Source of the DNA: a virus
Direction: 5' to 3' (one strand)
Length of the DNA stretch: 64,000 nt
IMG/VR virus record: IMGVR_UViG_3300046169_000081
Coordinates: 1-64,000 of that record
This document shows, in pieces, positions 56,101 through 64,000 of this stretch. Under the pieces are notes generated by a model, which was not told the DNA's origin, made no database searches, and worked only from the letters and a program-made list of their open reading frames with translations. The first letter of the stretch is position 1, and every line of letters starts with the position of its first letter. The position numbers were made by a program, and so were the translations under genes.

Positions 56101-56462
56101 GCATAACGCATTTGTTGTTTATATGTTGAAGTATAAACCATATCTTTTGCAACAACATCATCTTCAAAAAAAGGAGCAAACACACCTTTAGCTGCATCTA
56201 CATTTTTAGCAATAGATAAATCAAGACCAGAAATCTTTTGCATCTCTGGAGCTAACTTTTCAATAAAGTGTTTCTGAAAATCTTTAGTGTCTTCTCTAGA
56301 CAAATCAGAATATATCCTGCTATACAGATCATTAGTAGCCTGCCAACCCGCTTGATACTTAGCTTCTCTTGCATCTAATGTAGCATTAAGAAACTTATAA
56401 TCAGGGGTAAACGGTTTAATATCCGGGTAAAAATTCTTTTCTCCTTTTATATATGTTGCCAT
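53127..56462 (-). CDS. Large virion protein of unknown fold (1111 aa)
   Basis: The protein starts MATYIKGEKNFYPDIKPFTP and is charged, helical and likely coiled coil in the first 450 residues, then mixed alpha/beta. No enzyme motif is seen. It lies immediately before the polymerase polyprotein (12-nt gap) and has its own promoter-like element. In this type of phage, such proteins are usually structural or ejected. Family not recognised. Confidence 0.65.
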   Translation of the reverse strand: MATYIKGEKNFYPDIKPFTPDYKFLNATLDAREAKYQAGWQATNDLYSRIYSDLSREDTKDFQKHFIEKLAPEMQKISGLDLSIAKNVDAAKGVFAPFFEDDVVAKDMVYTSTYKQQMRYAEQLAQSPIQEVRDKFNPIATEAMNYRLQEFQNASANQALGMRLPEFVEDPDMATLGQKYLQDLGYKFEEYDRLQDTSGPDGILGTKDDTPNKWIITEKGGKRVEIDAYNQIMSGLYDDPRVTKWYNTKAYVDSKRYATQASQDGSISEQQAMNNWAQEQVLRLDQLNKQKIDNTKNQIKDSNNVVVKWDNYSANKGLTPAEQNYVEKEKSYSEQLQADLEKRIGLNKVAESPDIDDQALMSKAYSMLSSYYMDQDMRRAAYNFSNLERSLKIKEDPFTLQDEKYKYELQKIRVKAWYDKELEDIKQEDRMDLAEYNRETDLIKLQAEGKIVGQDALANARAGSGFNFSDVLSTTYQMKDGKFVNVDPIKANNDAIADKELGITSEKAGLLGDMLSVRYQNPDNTYTIKLTKEDGTQFDFTGTPLQITNELKKKKRIEEDGAVIETDQLQYYQDIVKMFDEQSKWFKNRDKVYQEKTPEYLQPGGRYDNIYNQLFRQDPNDYEKSGLVLREDLFNKTVAQNAETFYQAGKNAKVALQESDNTFNELVKQGYPLPYTEENGVKRFMNKKEYMDLFREEAKAGKIKNFDPSGTNKASDGDDDPNWKDGEFETISTGTSIPSMMYIPNAWDYDAMDGKSSYIWDAIKEHIVKEQSMVPSKTFISLDRGLGAASTTDVAFVATETVRTDNNPEPGTRANDLLATSIYQQQISGKAGGLGTQVIMRPDDTSVIENLNISEGVTKTESQKAAEFLKGMLEAGETKVGTFSLTYFPNLGPSILDDEGEEIRTPTAAYQYSDFDAEIIKKFSNSNNLPENISLEAMKKVLNNGLMVVFDRNTDVNPGAYNNSRQSFLEQQIDLSPNQSYTYTGDGSLFSPGKATIFKTKPNEFVVSYELNQFDPNATDINNQYTTYAQNEVILRYDESQDYSKDLNNRFNKIMQSLEAQNVQNNLLEMQSRAASLTEESWTKEYMRKVPGATQESAKLAYEQTMANIKE

Positions 56463-56466
56463 AATT

Positions 56467-56498
56467 CAAATTTACTAATATTTATAAAGTTTATCAAC
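56467..56498 (-). promoter_or_regulatory. Bacteroidota-type promoter upstream of the 1111-aa virion gene
   Basis: On the minus strand GTTG, a 20-nt spacer and TAAATTTG lie just before the ATG, with only 4 nt between the -7 box and the start codon. Transcription would begin at or within a base or two of the ATG, so the mRNA would be leaderless or nearly so. The match to TTTG is partial at -33. Confidence 0.4.
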
Positions 56499-56521
56499 TA
56501 ATATAAATAAACCTTTAATGT

Positions 56522-59341
56522 TTACATACCCATCTTACCCGTATAGAATGGATAAGCAAATGGTTTTATTTCTTTTCCTTTTCTTCCTGTTAATCCATCT
56601 GTTCTTACAGAAGGTGCATTACTAGTTAACCCAGAAGCATTGGGATTACTACCGCTTTCAAAATCATTATAATTTTGACTTTTCTTTTTGCGTGAACCAG
56701 TCTGACCTGTTAACAAATAATCTACACGGTTTTCTATTTCATCTTCAGGCATATCTGGATATTGTTCTATTAACCTATCTCTTGTTTGAATATACGTATC
56801 CATTCTTTTTTGTTGATCAGTTCTATCATCCGTATCTACTTCAAATGGTTTAGCATACTTTTGAGATTGAACACCACCTGCAGATGGGTCAGCTTTATAG
56901 TAATCTTTAAGCTGATTCATATTAAATGTATTAGCTCTGTTAGTTATAGCTTGATTATATAACTCATTTGTTTTTTGCTTATCCCAATTTTCAAAATCAA
57001 TATATCTTTGTAAGGCTGTAACCGTACTGTCATACTCATCTTTATACGCTTGTGCATTTGCAACACCAGTTCTTAAATTAAGCTGTGCTTGTGGCAATGC
57101 AACACTATTCATAATTTTTATATTATTAGTGTTTACTGATCCTACATCTTTAGCAAGTTGACCAACTGCTTTACCAAATAAGTTTGAACCTGCAACTTTA
57201 CCTTTACCAAAAGCTCTAAGATTTTGAGCCATGGTATTTAATGCTGCATTAGTCATATTTGCTCTACCAGTCCAATCATCTAATACGTAATCAATTTCTT
57301 CATTAGGTACTTTAGGAATGTTTGGTAAAAACAATGGATTCTCTAAAGAAGCTTGAGTTGCTAAATTATTAAGATCTTGCCACCACCATTCTGGTTTCTC
57401 TTGCTCTGGCATCTCTAAAGTATTAGGATCTCTTGGTTGTAATGTATCTTTAACTTCTTCTTCTAAAATTTCTTGCTCCTTTGTTCTAATATAACTTCTA
57501 GCTTTATTAAATGTATCTAAACCTAGTTTACCATCTATACCACTACCCGGTCTATCACCAGGAAATAAAACTCTTGGTTCCGTTTCATTCTTTTGAGCAA
57601 ACTCATTTTCAACTTCTTGCATTGCATTTTGCATAGCAGTCCACTGTTTCTTATAAGCTTTAGCTTGTGCATCAACAGGATTACTACCGCTCCATTTTCC
57701 TTGTGGCATATTATAATCAAAACCAGGAACTTTAGATGCAGCATCTCCCCATCTTAGCATAAAATCTTTTTCTGCTATATCAGTACTTAAGTCTGCTCCA
57801 AATGAGTTTGAAGCCTCACCCATAGAAGATTGAATTTTTGGTCTGTTTTGCCCAGAGTAAATACCTTTTCTAATTCTAGCATTATCGGGAAAACCTTCAT
57901 AAACTTCTATTAACTCATTTGTTATTTCGTCTGTAACAGGAATACTACCCTGTCCTTGAACATCAATTGATTGTTGTTTATATTCTGTAAAATCTTCAAA
58001 CAAACTTGGGCCTGCTGGCTCAATTAATTTGTAATTTGTTTTACCGCTTACTTTATCCCTGGATTCAACTAATTGATATCCTTGCATAATTTTTTCTGTA
58101 AACAAATCTCTTTTAGGATGTCCTATAGGAAGAGGATTACTTTCTTCTGCTTGAGCTCTTGTAATTTTACCATCAGTATCTTCAGTAGTTGTTTGTTGAG
58201 TTTCTTCTTGTCTACTTTGTTTTTTATATTCTGCAGGAAAAAATGCCCCTAACTCTGAATCATATACGTAAGCTCCTCTATCTTCTTTTTTAACATCTGG
58301 TAAACCAATTCTATCATAATACTCATTATATCCTTCACCATCTTGAGGAGAATCATAACCTACTGTTTGCACTGTTACTCCTCCATTATCACTATCCTTT
58401 TGTTCTGTACCATCTTGAGCCTTTGCTAGTTCGCCTCCTTTTTTAAGTGTAGCTGTAAGTTCTTGATCTGCAATTGCTACATCAGCTTCATTGGGTGCTC
58501 CTTGTGAATCTGGTAATGCTAATTCTCTAGATGAATCTTGAACTGCACCTGCATTAGGATTTTCAATGTTTTGCATCATAGCTTGTAAACGCAGAATTTG
58601 ATCTTGTTGTTCTGGTGGCAATGATGCAATAAAATTAAGCTCAGCTTGTTGTCTTGATTGTTCTTCAATTTGTGCGGTAAAATCAATTGGATCTATACCC
58701 TGTTCTTGCAAATATGGATATGCAGCTAAAGGCACACCGTCTTCAAAACCTTTCTTAAGTTCTTGTCCAAAAGCAAGCTTTGATAAACTTCTCATATTTT
58801 TACTTAACATCATATCTGCACTTCTTGTAGATATTTCATCAGCATACTGATCATTTATTTGTGCTAAGTATTCATTTAGTTTAAATTTTTTAGATACCTG
58901 AGCTGGAGTTTTTTTCTTTCTGGATTCTATACCAAACTCTGCTAACTCAGATCTATCCATCTTCATTGCATTAGTATCAGAAAAAATAAATGACTGTTCT
59001 GGTAAATACATAGGAACTCCACCTTGAGAGTGTCTTGGTCCTGTTATATCATACAAACCAAACTGACCATTATTATTTAAATCAGTTAAAACAGTTTCTC
59101 CACCTTCAGCTTCTATATTGGCATCTTCTCTTGGCACACTAGATAAACTATATCTTACAGATGTATCTTTATCATCATTAAAATTTGTATCTCCATAGAA
59201 TTCTTCTGGAGTTGTAACCAAACCATACTCTGCTTGATCACCAGTAACAAGGCCACCATCTCTTTTGATAGTTTTCTTTTTTACTTTACCATCAACTAAT
59301 TCAAAACCTTTTGGTAATTTATTTATCTTAACTTTTGCCAT
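56522..59341 (-). CDS. Large virion protein of the RHSxGGxPxxLPExSFIFSDT family (939 aa)
   Basis: Near residues 103-120 it contains RHSQGGVPMYLPEQSFIFSD, a signature of Bacteroidota-phage virion proteins. Several paired-glycine motifs occur (DGGLVTG, EGGETVL, KKGGELAKAQDG). The remainder is low-complexity and helical, with a lysine/glycine tail. It starts 2 nt after the next gene upstream on this strand. Role probably structural or as an ejected protein; no catalytic motif is seen. Confidence 0.65.
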   Translation of the reverse strand: MAKVKINKLPKGFELVDGKVKKKTIKRDGGLVTGDQAEYGLVTTPEEFYGDTNFNDDKDTSVRYSLSSVPREDANIEAEGGETVLTDLNNNGQFGLYDITGPRHSQGGVPMYLPEQSFIFSDTNAMKMDRSELAEFGIESRKKKTPAQVSKKFKLNEYLAQINDQYADEISTRSADMMLSKNMRSLSKLAFGQELKKGFEDGVPLAAYPYLQEQGIDPIDFTAQIEEQSRQQAELNFIASLPPEQQDQILRLQAMMQNIENPNAGAVQDSSRELALPDSQGAPNEADVAIADQELTATLKKGGELAKAQDGTEQKDSDNGGVTVQTVGYDSPQDGEGYNEYYDRIGLPDVKKEDRGAYVYDSELGAFFPAEYKKQSRQEETQQTTTEDTDGKITRAQAEESNPLPIGHPKRDLFTEKIMQGYQLVESRDKVSGKTNYKLIEPAGPSLFEDFTEYKQQSIDVQGQGSIPVTDEITNELIEVYEGFPDNARIRKGIYSGQNRPKIQSSMGEASNSFGADLSTDIAEKDFMLRWGDAASKVPGFDYNMPQGKWSGSNPVDAQAKAYKKQWTAMQNAMQEVENEFAQKNETEPRVLFPGDRPGSGIDGKLGLDTFNKARSYIRTKEQEILEEEVKDTLQPRDPNTLEMPEQEKPEWWWQDLNNLATQASLENPLFLPNIPKVPNEEIDYVLDDWTGRANMTNAALNTMAQNLRAFGKGKVAGSNLFGKAVGQLAKDVGSVNTNNIKIMNSVALPQAQLNLRTGVANAQAYKDEYDSTVTALQRYIDFENWDKQKTNELYNQAITNRANTFNMNQLKDYYKADPSAGGVQSQKYAKPFEVDTDDRTDQQKRMDTYIQTRDRLIEQYPDMPEDEIENRVDYLLTGQTGSRKKKSQNYNDFESGSNPNASGLTSNAPSVRTDGLTGRKGKEIKPFAYPFYTGKMGM

Positions 59342-59343
59342 AA

Positions 59344-61194
59344 TTATAATATTTCTATGTCAGCTCCAGCTGCAATTAGTTGTGCTATCATATCTTGTGA
59401 TAATTCTAATACTTCACCACCTTGTTGCATTTCATCTTTATGCAGGTAACCCATATCAGCCATTCTTTCATGATCAGCTTTTACATTAGCTTTATAACCT
59501 TTATTTGTTTTAGGATCAAACATCATATGAGGTTTAAACTCTCCTCCTTCTTTTGCAGTTCCAGAAAAACTATAAGGACTGCCTGCAAAGTTCATGTAGT
59601 ATCCTGCTACTCTATCTGCTTCACTACCCAATTGTCCAGATAAAGCATCATAAGTACCTCTAGTTCTTGGGCCTGACATTTTTGTTGCATACTTATAATC
59701 AGCGCCAGATCTTTCTTCAAGTTGATCTTGAGCTTCTAAATAAGTTTTTTGATCTGCAATTCTATTATATAAACCAGCAAAATCAGATGCTGCTCCTAAT
59801 ATAGAAGCACCAGCTCTTACATATGGATTATCACCCAATCTATCTATTGTACCAGATATTGGGTTGTTAACATTAATTTCTGGTTGAAAGTTAACATCAT
59901 TATACATGTCTTCTAGATTAGGTCTATCAACAGTTCCATAAGCGGGTACACCTGTACCCTCTCCACCATCTATATCCATAACATCCGGTATGCCATCACC
60001 ATCTGCATCAGGATTAAAACCCGGTGTTTCAAAACCCATTTGTGCACTATAAACAGATCCACCAAACATTTTATTATATATACTGTCAAACATACTTCTT
60101 GCAGTATCCATATTTGTAATACTTGGATTCTTTTGTAACCATTGTTCAAACGTTGGTTTTGCTACTGTCAAGTCTGATACTTGTTTATCAGCTTTTGCTT
60201 TATTTTCTTGAGTTTGATATTGTAATTCTTGTGCTTCTGCAGTTGCCCAATCTTTAAATTTATTGATATTTTCTTCTGATCTTACATCACTAAAATCAAG
60301 ATCTACATCATAATATTTATATTTGTCAGCTTTATACTGATCTACTTTATCTCCAAAGTTGCTAAACTCACCTTTAACATCTCCAATTACAGTTCCCACA
60401 GTATTAACGATATCAAATAATGGATTTACTGCTGGAGGTGGCATCATTGGTAATACTGCATATTGTGGATCTGGAAAATAATATTGATCCTGTCTTTGCA
60501 AATTTTTATAAAATGCATCATTTGCTATTTCACTTTCATCTGGAATAAAGACACCGTTTATTATTTCACCTTTTGGTTGTCCACCACTTTGAAAATTGCT
60601 AATAGCTCTTTTTACATAACCCATAGCATTATCTACATCACCTCCAAATTCTTTATTCCAACCAGCTGCATTTTTTGCAAAGTTTGCCATTTTAACAACA
60701 TCAGTTGTATATCTATCTTTATTTGACATTACTTTATTTGCCGCGTCAGAAACAGTCATGCCTCTTTTCTTTGCCCATGCTGTAAACTTACCTTTGTTCT
60801 CAGGTTTAATTTCAATACCAGACTTAGCCATACCCATCATTTGATTTTCTTGAGCGGCTTCTTGTTCTTCTTGTTTAATTATATCTTCATTTCTTGAAAG
60901 TAACTCTGGATTTGAATTTACTTCTTCTGGAGTAGATGGTTGAGTGCTTCTTTCTATTTGTTCAAATAAAGACATAATATCTTCTTCAGCCATACCAACC
61001 ATCATAAGCGCTTGAGCAATAACTTGTTGATCTACTTGATTTTGAACAAGTGCTGCTACAACCTCTTGCGGGTTTTGACCTTCTTGTACAGATGAAGCAA
61101 TAGCTTGAGATATCTCCATAACTTGTGGATCAACTTGCTGTTGAGCCTCACCTCCCGTTTGTTTTAAACTTATTTTGTTTAGTTCCACACTCAT
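59344..61194 (-). CDS. Virion protein with paired-glycine motifs and a calcium-type DxDxDG loop (616 aa)
   Basis: N-terminal Q/E-rich region includes KQTGGEAQQ. Around 130-185 is KGKFTAWAKKRGMTVSDAA and KMANFAKNAAGW, a motif common in Bacteroidota phage proteins. NPDADGDGIPDVMDIDGGEG near 395-415 is a thrombospondin-type calcium loop. Other motifs are QSGGQPKG, FGGSVYSAQMG, KEGGEFKPH and QQGGEVLEL. The protein is likely a structural or ejected virion protein. Family not recognised. Confidence 0.65.
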   Translation of the reverse strand: MSVELNKISLKQTGGEAQQQVDPQVMEISQAIASSVQEGQNPQEVVAALVQNQVDQQVIAQALMMVGMAEEDIMSLFEQIERSTQPSTPEEVNSNPELLSRNEDIIKQEEQEAAQENQMMGMAKSGIEIKPENKGKFTAWAKKRGMTVSDAANKVMSNKDRYTTDVVKMANFAKNAAGWNKEFGGDVDNAMGYVKRAISNFQSGGQPKGEIINGVFIPDESEIANDAFYKNLQRQDQYYFPDPQYAVLPMMPPPAVNPLFDIVNTVGTVIGDVKGEFSNFGDKVDQYKADKYKYYDVDLDFSDVRSEENINKFKDWATAEAQELQYQTQENKAKADKQVSDLTVAKPTFEQWLQKNPSITNMDTARSMFDSIYNKMFGGSVYSAQMGFETPGFNPDADGDGIPDVMDIDGGEGTGVPAYGTVDRPNLEDMYNDVNFQPEINVNNPISGTIDRLGDNPYVRAGASILGAASDFAGLYNRIADQKTYLEAQDQLEERSGADYKYATKMSGPRTRGTYDALSGQLGSEADRVAGYYMNFAGSPYSFSGTAKEGGEFKPHMMFDPKTNKGYKANVKADHERMADMGYLHKDEMQQGGEVLELSQDMIAQLIAAGADIEIL

Positions 61195-61248
61195 AATATT
61201 ATATTATTAATATACAAATAATTAAGGACAATCACTAATTTTTAAGGT

Positions 61249-64000
61249 TTAAGAACTCTTCATTACATAAGTAAGAATATAATTTGGAACTGACATTCCA
61301 AGTCCTTTTGCATCTGTATAATGTACTCTGTTTAATTTATCATAAATACTTTTACTTGTATCATCTGTTGCACCACCCATAACATACTTTTTATATATAT
61401 CATAAAGGGTTAATTCACCACCACCTTCAAAAGAACTATATCCACCCTCAATACCTTCTTTTTCTGCTGCATTAAAACTTTCTAAAAAAGAATTTCTATC
61501 TCCTTGGCTTTCAACATTTTTATGTCCTTTTAACCAAAGATCTTCTAGTTTCATTTTGCCTTCTGCATAATCAGCTAACTTTGCATCTGACTCAATTAAG
61601 TTTGCAAAGAACAAAGTATATTGATCTTGAGCATTTAATTCATCTGCTGACTTAGCATTTAAAATATCTGGGTTAGGCGTAAAACCTTTTGATTTAGCAA
61701 TGTTTGTATATCTCTTTTGTGCAGTTTTTAATGATGGTGGTTCAAATTGAAATAAACCTCTACCCGGACCGCCAAGATACTGTTTAGCTTTAGGATCCAT
61801 TCTTGCCCAAGGACCTGATTCATGAAAAGCTATTGTATCAGCAGCTTTACCCCATAACTCTTTAGTACCTCCCCTAGTATCAACAACATAATCTAATATA
61901 TTATTAAAGTTTAATGTCTTAGCTTTTTGAAATTCAGGTTTTGGTTTAGCAAGATTTTCTATAAACTCTTGTTTTGTAAATCCATCTTTAGGTGGTATTA
62001 CAACGCTATCATTAACAGGAGGATTCATTACAGCTTCTGGATTTTGTTGTCTATAATATTCCCAACTTTCTTTATCAAAAGGTGCTTGTCCGCCTTCTTG
62101 TAATTTATCTAATGGTACTTTTCTATAAGCAAAGAAAGGATCTTTTTTATAAAAATTAAAATTTTCAACATTTCTCATTTTTGGTTTCATGATGCCAATA
62201 TCCCCAACCCATTTATTCATTGGTGTTGGATCTACCATCATATTTTGCATATAAGCCGGTTGAAAGTATGAATCCATACCTTGATATTTGATTGGATCTG
62301 ATGGATCAAACTCAATCAAATAATCAGCACTACCTGATCTACCTCTAGTATTACGTTTACCATCTAAACCAGATTTAGACTTTTTGTTATAATCAAAAAA
62401 TGTTTCGCCCTTTTTAAAAAAAGGCCCTGGATATCTTTTACTAAGTTGGAACATTCCCGGTTGCAAATTTTGAAGTTCAGCAAGTTTTTCTGCAAAAACT
62501 CGCGGACTTATTTCTTCACCCATTTCTCTTACAGTACGAGTTGCTTGTGCATCTCTAATTGCTGGTTCTCCAACTTGTCTTAACCATTTTTCATTTTCTT
62601 TATTAAACTGTAAAAACTCCGGAAGCTTTGAGTTTATATTATTATATGCCCAAGGGTTATATTTATATAAATCATTTTGAATAAACTCATCTATATAATT
62701 AGCACCCTTTTTAATAGCAGGTTTTAATTTTTTTAAAAAAGCACCTAGCTGAGCTTTATCCAAATCACTAATATCTCCACCATACTTTTTATAAAAATCA
62801 GATAAATTTTTTAATACTTCATCAGCATTACCTATAAAAGCAGAGGCACCTGGAATCTTGCCGGTTTCTCTTATTTGTTTTACAAGTGGTGGTGGTAAAA
62901 CATACTCACTAGAGATTGGCATATTACCCATACCACCACTCATGTTTAATGCTCGTTCAGTTGCTGTTCCTGTATATAAATTAAAGTTTTTAGCATCTGC
63001 TGGATCAAAATACGCTGTTATCAATCTTCTAGGTGCTGCTGGCTCAAGAACTTCAATAAAATCAGCTTGACTCATAGCATCTTTTGTTTTATCAATATAA
63101 AATTTACTTAACTTATCATTAAACCAATTTCCATCTTCATAATTACTAAATGATGTATTACTTACATTAGCATCCTCAACTCTGTTTAATCTTACAGCAT
63201 CTTTTTTTGGTATTTTTTTTATTGACCCATCTCCGGTAACTACTTCAACTAACTCATCAAGTTTATCTAACGGTGCATTCTTAGCTACATTTTTTCCTTT
63301 TGATAACCATGCAGGTACAATTGGTATTGCGCCTAATGCATCAAAACCAGCATCAAGATATTCTCCCTCCTCTGCATTACGTTTTGCAGATGCAGCATAT
63401 TTAGCCCAAGCAAAAGGATTAATTGCATCAATCACTCCATCAAATGCATTTCTATTTTCTGCATTAATTGGTATGCTATCTGGTAAATCTTGATTTCTAG
63501 CTGAATAGCCAAAAGCAGTCATAGGACTTGCTAAATAGTCTAATGCTTTCTCATACCATGCTGGTTCTTCATATTGAGATATGGTTGGTTGTTCTTTACC
63601 GCTTTGAGCAATTGGTACTCCACCATTTTTATATTTTGGATTAATTTGTATATCTCTAGATCTACTATCACCAAACATTCTCATAAGTTCCCTCATTCTG
63701 TTTTCGTCTCCTTCTACTTTCATTTCTTTTGACATCCAAGAAGGATTGGGGTTTGCCATGTTTGCATCTGGTGTTATAATAGCCTCATATGATGTAGGTA
63801 TTCTTGGTACATTTATCTGACTAGTTTCTATTGAATTAGAAACAGTAAGAGGTGTTAATTTAGCAGAATTTAGTTTAGTAGGTGTTGGTATTTTATTTCT
63901 TACCTCCTTCATAAACCAATCTACAGGATAAGTATAGTTGTTTTTTCCAAAACTAAAAGAAACATACTCATCATCAACATCTTTTATTTCAAGGTCTTTA
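61249..64000 (-). CDS. Large virion protein with lysozyme-like domain, 5' end beyond the window
   Basis: The frame is open to the right edge (codons from 63999 to 63913 read DDEYVSFSFGKNNYTYPVDW), so the ATG at 63912 is internal and the gene is truncated. Near residues 690-750 (counted from 63912) lies IAFHESGPWARMDPKA and GRGLFQFEPPS, matching a lysozyme/transglycosylase fold with Glu as the likely catalytic residue. It probably digests peptidoglycan during DNA entry. Paired-glycine motifs appear at KNGGVPIAQSG, QEGGQAPF and EGGGELTLYD. Confidence 0.72.
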   Translation of the reverse strand, partial: KDLEIKDVDDEYVSFSFGKNNYTYPVDWFMKEVRNKIPTPTKLNSAKLTPLTVSNSIETSQINVPRIPTSYEAIITPDANMANPNPSWMSKEMKVEGDENRMRELMRMFGDSRSRDIQINPKYKNGGVPIAQSGKEQPTISQYEEPAWYEKALDYLASPMTAFGYSARNQDLPDSIPINAENRNAFDGVIDAINPFAWAKYAASAKRNAEEGEYLDAGFDALGAIPIVPAWLSKGKNVAKNAPLDKLDELVEVVTGDGSIKKIPKKDAVRLNRVEDANVSNTSFSNYEDGNWFNDKLSKFYIDKTKDAMSQADFIEVLEPAAPRRLITAYFDPADAKNFNLYTGTATERALNMSGGMGNMPISSEYVLPPPLVKQIRETGKIPGASAFIGNADEVLKNLSDFYKKYGGDISDLDKAQLGAFLKKLKPAIKKGANYIDEFIQNDLYKYNPWAYNNINSKLPEFLQFNKENEKWLRQVGEPAIRDAQATRTVREMGEEISPRVFAEKLAELQNLQPGMFQLSKRYPGPFFKKGETFFDYNKKSKSGLDGKRNTRGRSGSADYLIEFDPSDPIKYQGMDSYFQPAYMQNMMVDPTPMNKWVGDIGIMKPKMRNVENFNFYKKDPFFAYRKVPLDKLQEGGQAPFDKESWEYYRQQNPEAVMNPPVNDSVVIPPKDGFTKQEFIENLAKPKPEFQKAKTLNFNNILDYVVDTRGGTKELWGKAADTIAFHESGPWARMDPKAKQYLGGPGRGLFQFEPPSLKTAQKRYTNIAKSKGFTPNPDILNAKSADELNAQDQYTLFFANLIESDAKLADYAEGKMKLEDLWLKGHKNVESQGDRNSFLESFNAAEKEGIEGGYSSFEGGGELTLYDIYKKYVMGGATDDTSKSIYDKLNRVHYTDAKGLGMSVPNYILTYVMKSS

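Noticed and set aside
1-64000. tRNA genes, CRISPR arrays, integrase or attachment sites
   Set aside because: I saw no repeat-spacer pattern, no cloverleaf with TTCGA-type loop and no integrase-like gene in the window.

Overview
This window is about 64 kb of a large, AT-rich double-stranded DNA phage genome and is not complete at either end. Several signs point to a host in the Bacteroidota, probably a flavobacterium-like bacterium. Promoters upstream of positions 3597 and 19916 have the TTTG-N19-TAnnTTTG architecture, start codons sit behind A-rich leaders rather than Shine-Dalgarno sequences, and the virion proteins have a Bacteroidota-phage style. A giant virion-type protein carries the DFDID active-site motif of a two-barrel RNA polymerase. 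Together with the two opposed gene blocks, this makes a crAss-like phage (Crassvirales) or a close relative the best guess. Capsid, portal and terminase genes are not in the window, so this placement is an inference.

Layout. 1-22639 (+ strand): early and replication block. It holds a frameshifted helicase, uracil-DNA glycosylase, a DnaA-domain-IV protein, a possible loader, DnaB-like helicase, Sak4-like ATPase, SSB, TOPRIM primase, RusA resolvase, a metallopeptidase/VWA + MoxR ATPase module with two paralogous partners, a PD-(D/E)XK exonuclease, family B DNA polymerase, MazG, a SET-domain protein, a spore-photoproduct-lyase-like radical SAM protein, a heavily frameshifted DUF932 gene, and small genes including a dATP/dGTP diphosphohydrolase-like one. 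One gene (2408-2824) runs the other way. 22653-29163 (- strand): a compact appendage and lysis operon with two fibre-like proteins, a GTA-type holin and small basic proteins. 29311-32215 (+): a small ORF, a terminator, then class I ribonucleotide reductase genes nrdB and nrdA. 32217-64000 (- strand): a second holin, a small membrane protein and very large virion proteins, including the RNA polymerase polyprotein and a protein with a lysozyme-like domain cut by the window end.

How it fits together. The early block copies and recombines DNA and adjusts the nucleotide pool (MazG, dATP/dGTP diphosphohydrolase, RNR). The polymerase ends in a bacterial sliding-clamp binding motif, suggesting use of a beta-type clamp. 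The late block encodes proteins likely packaged and ejected with the DNA, among them an RNA polymerase that could transcribe the first genes after infection. Three genes (helicase, RNA polymerase, DUF932) carry frame breaks inside otherwise conserved coding sequence. They may be assembly errors, real decay or recoding, and the sequence alone does not decide.
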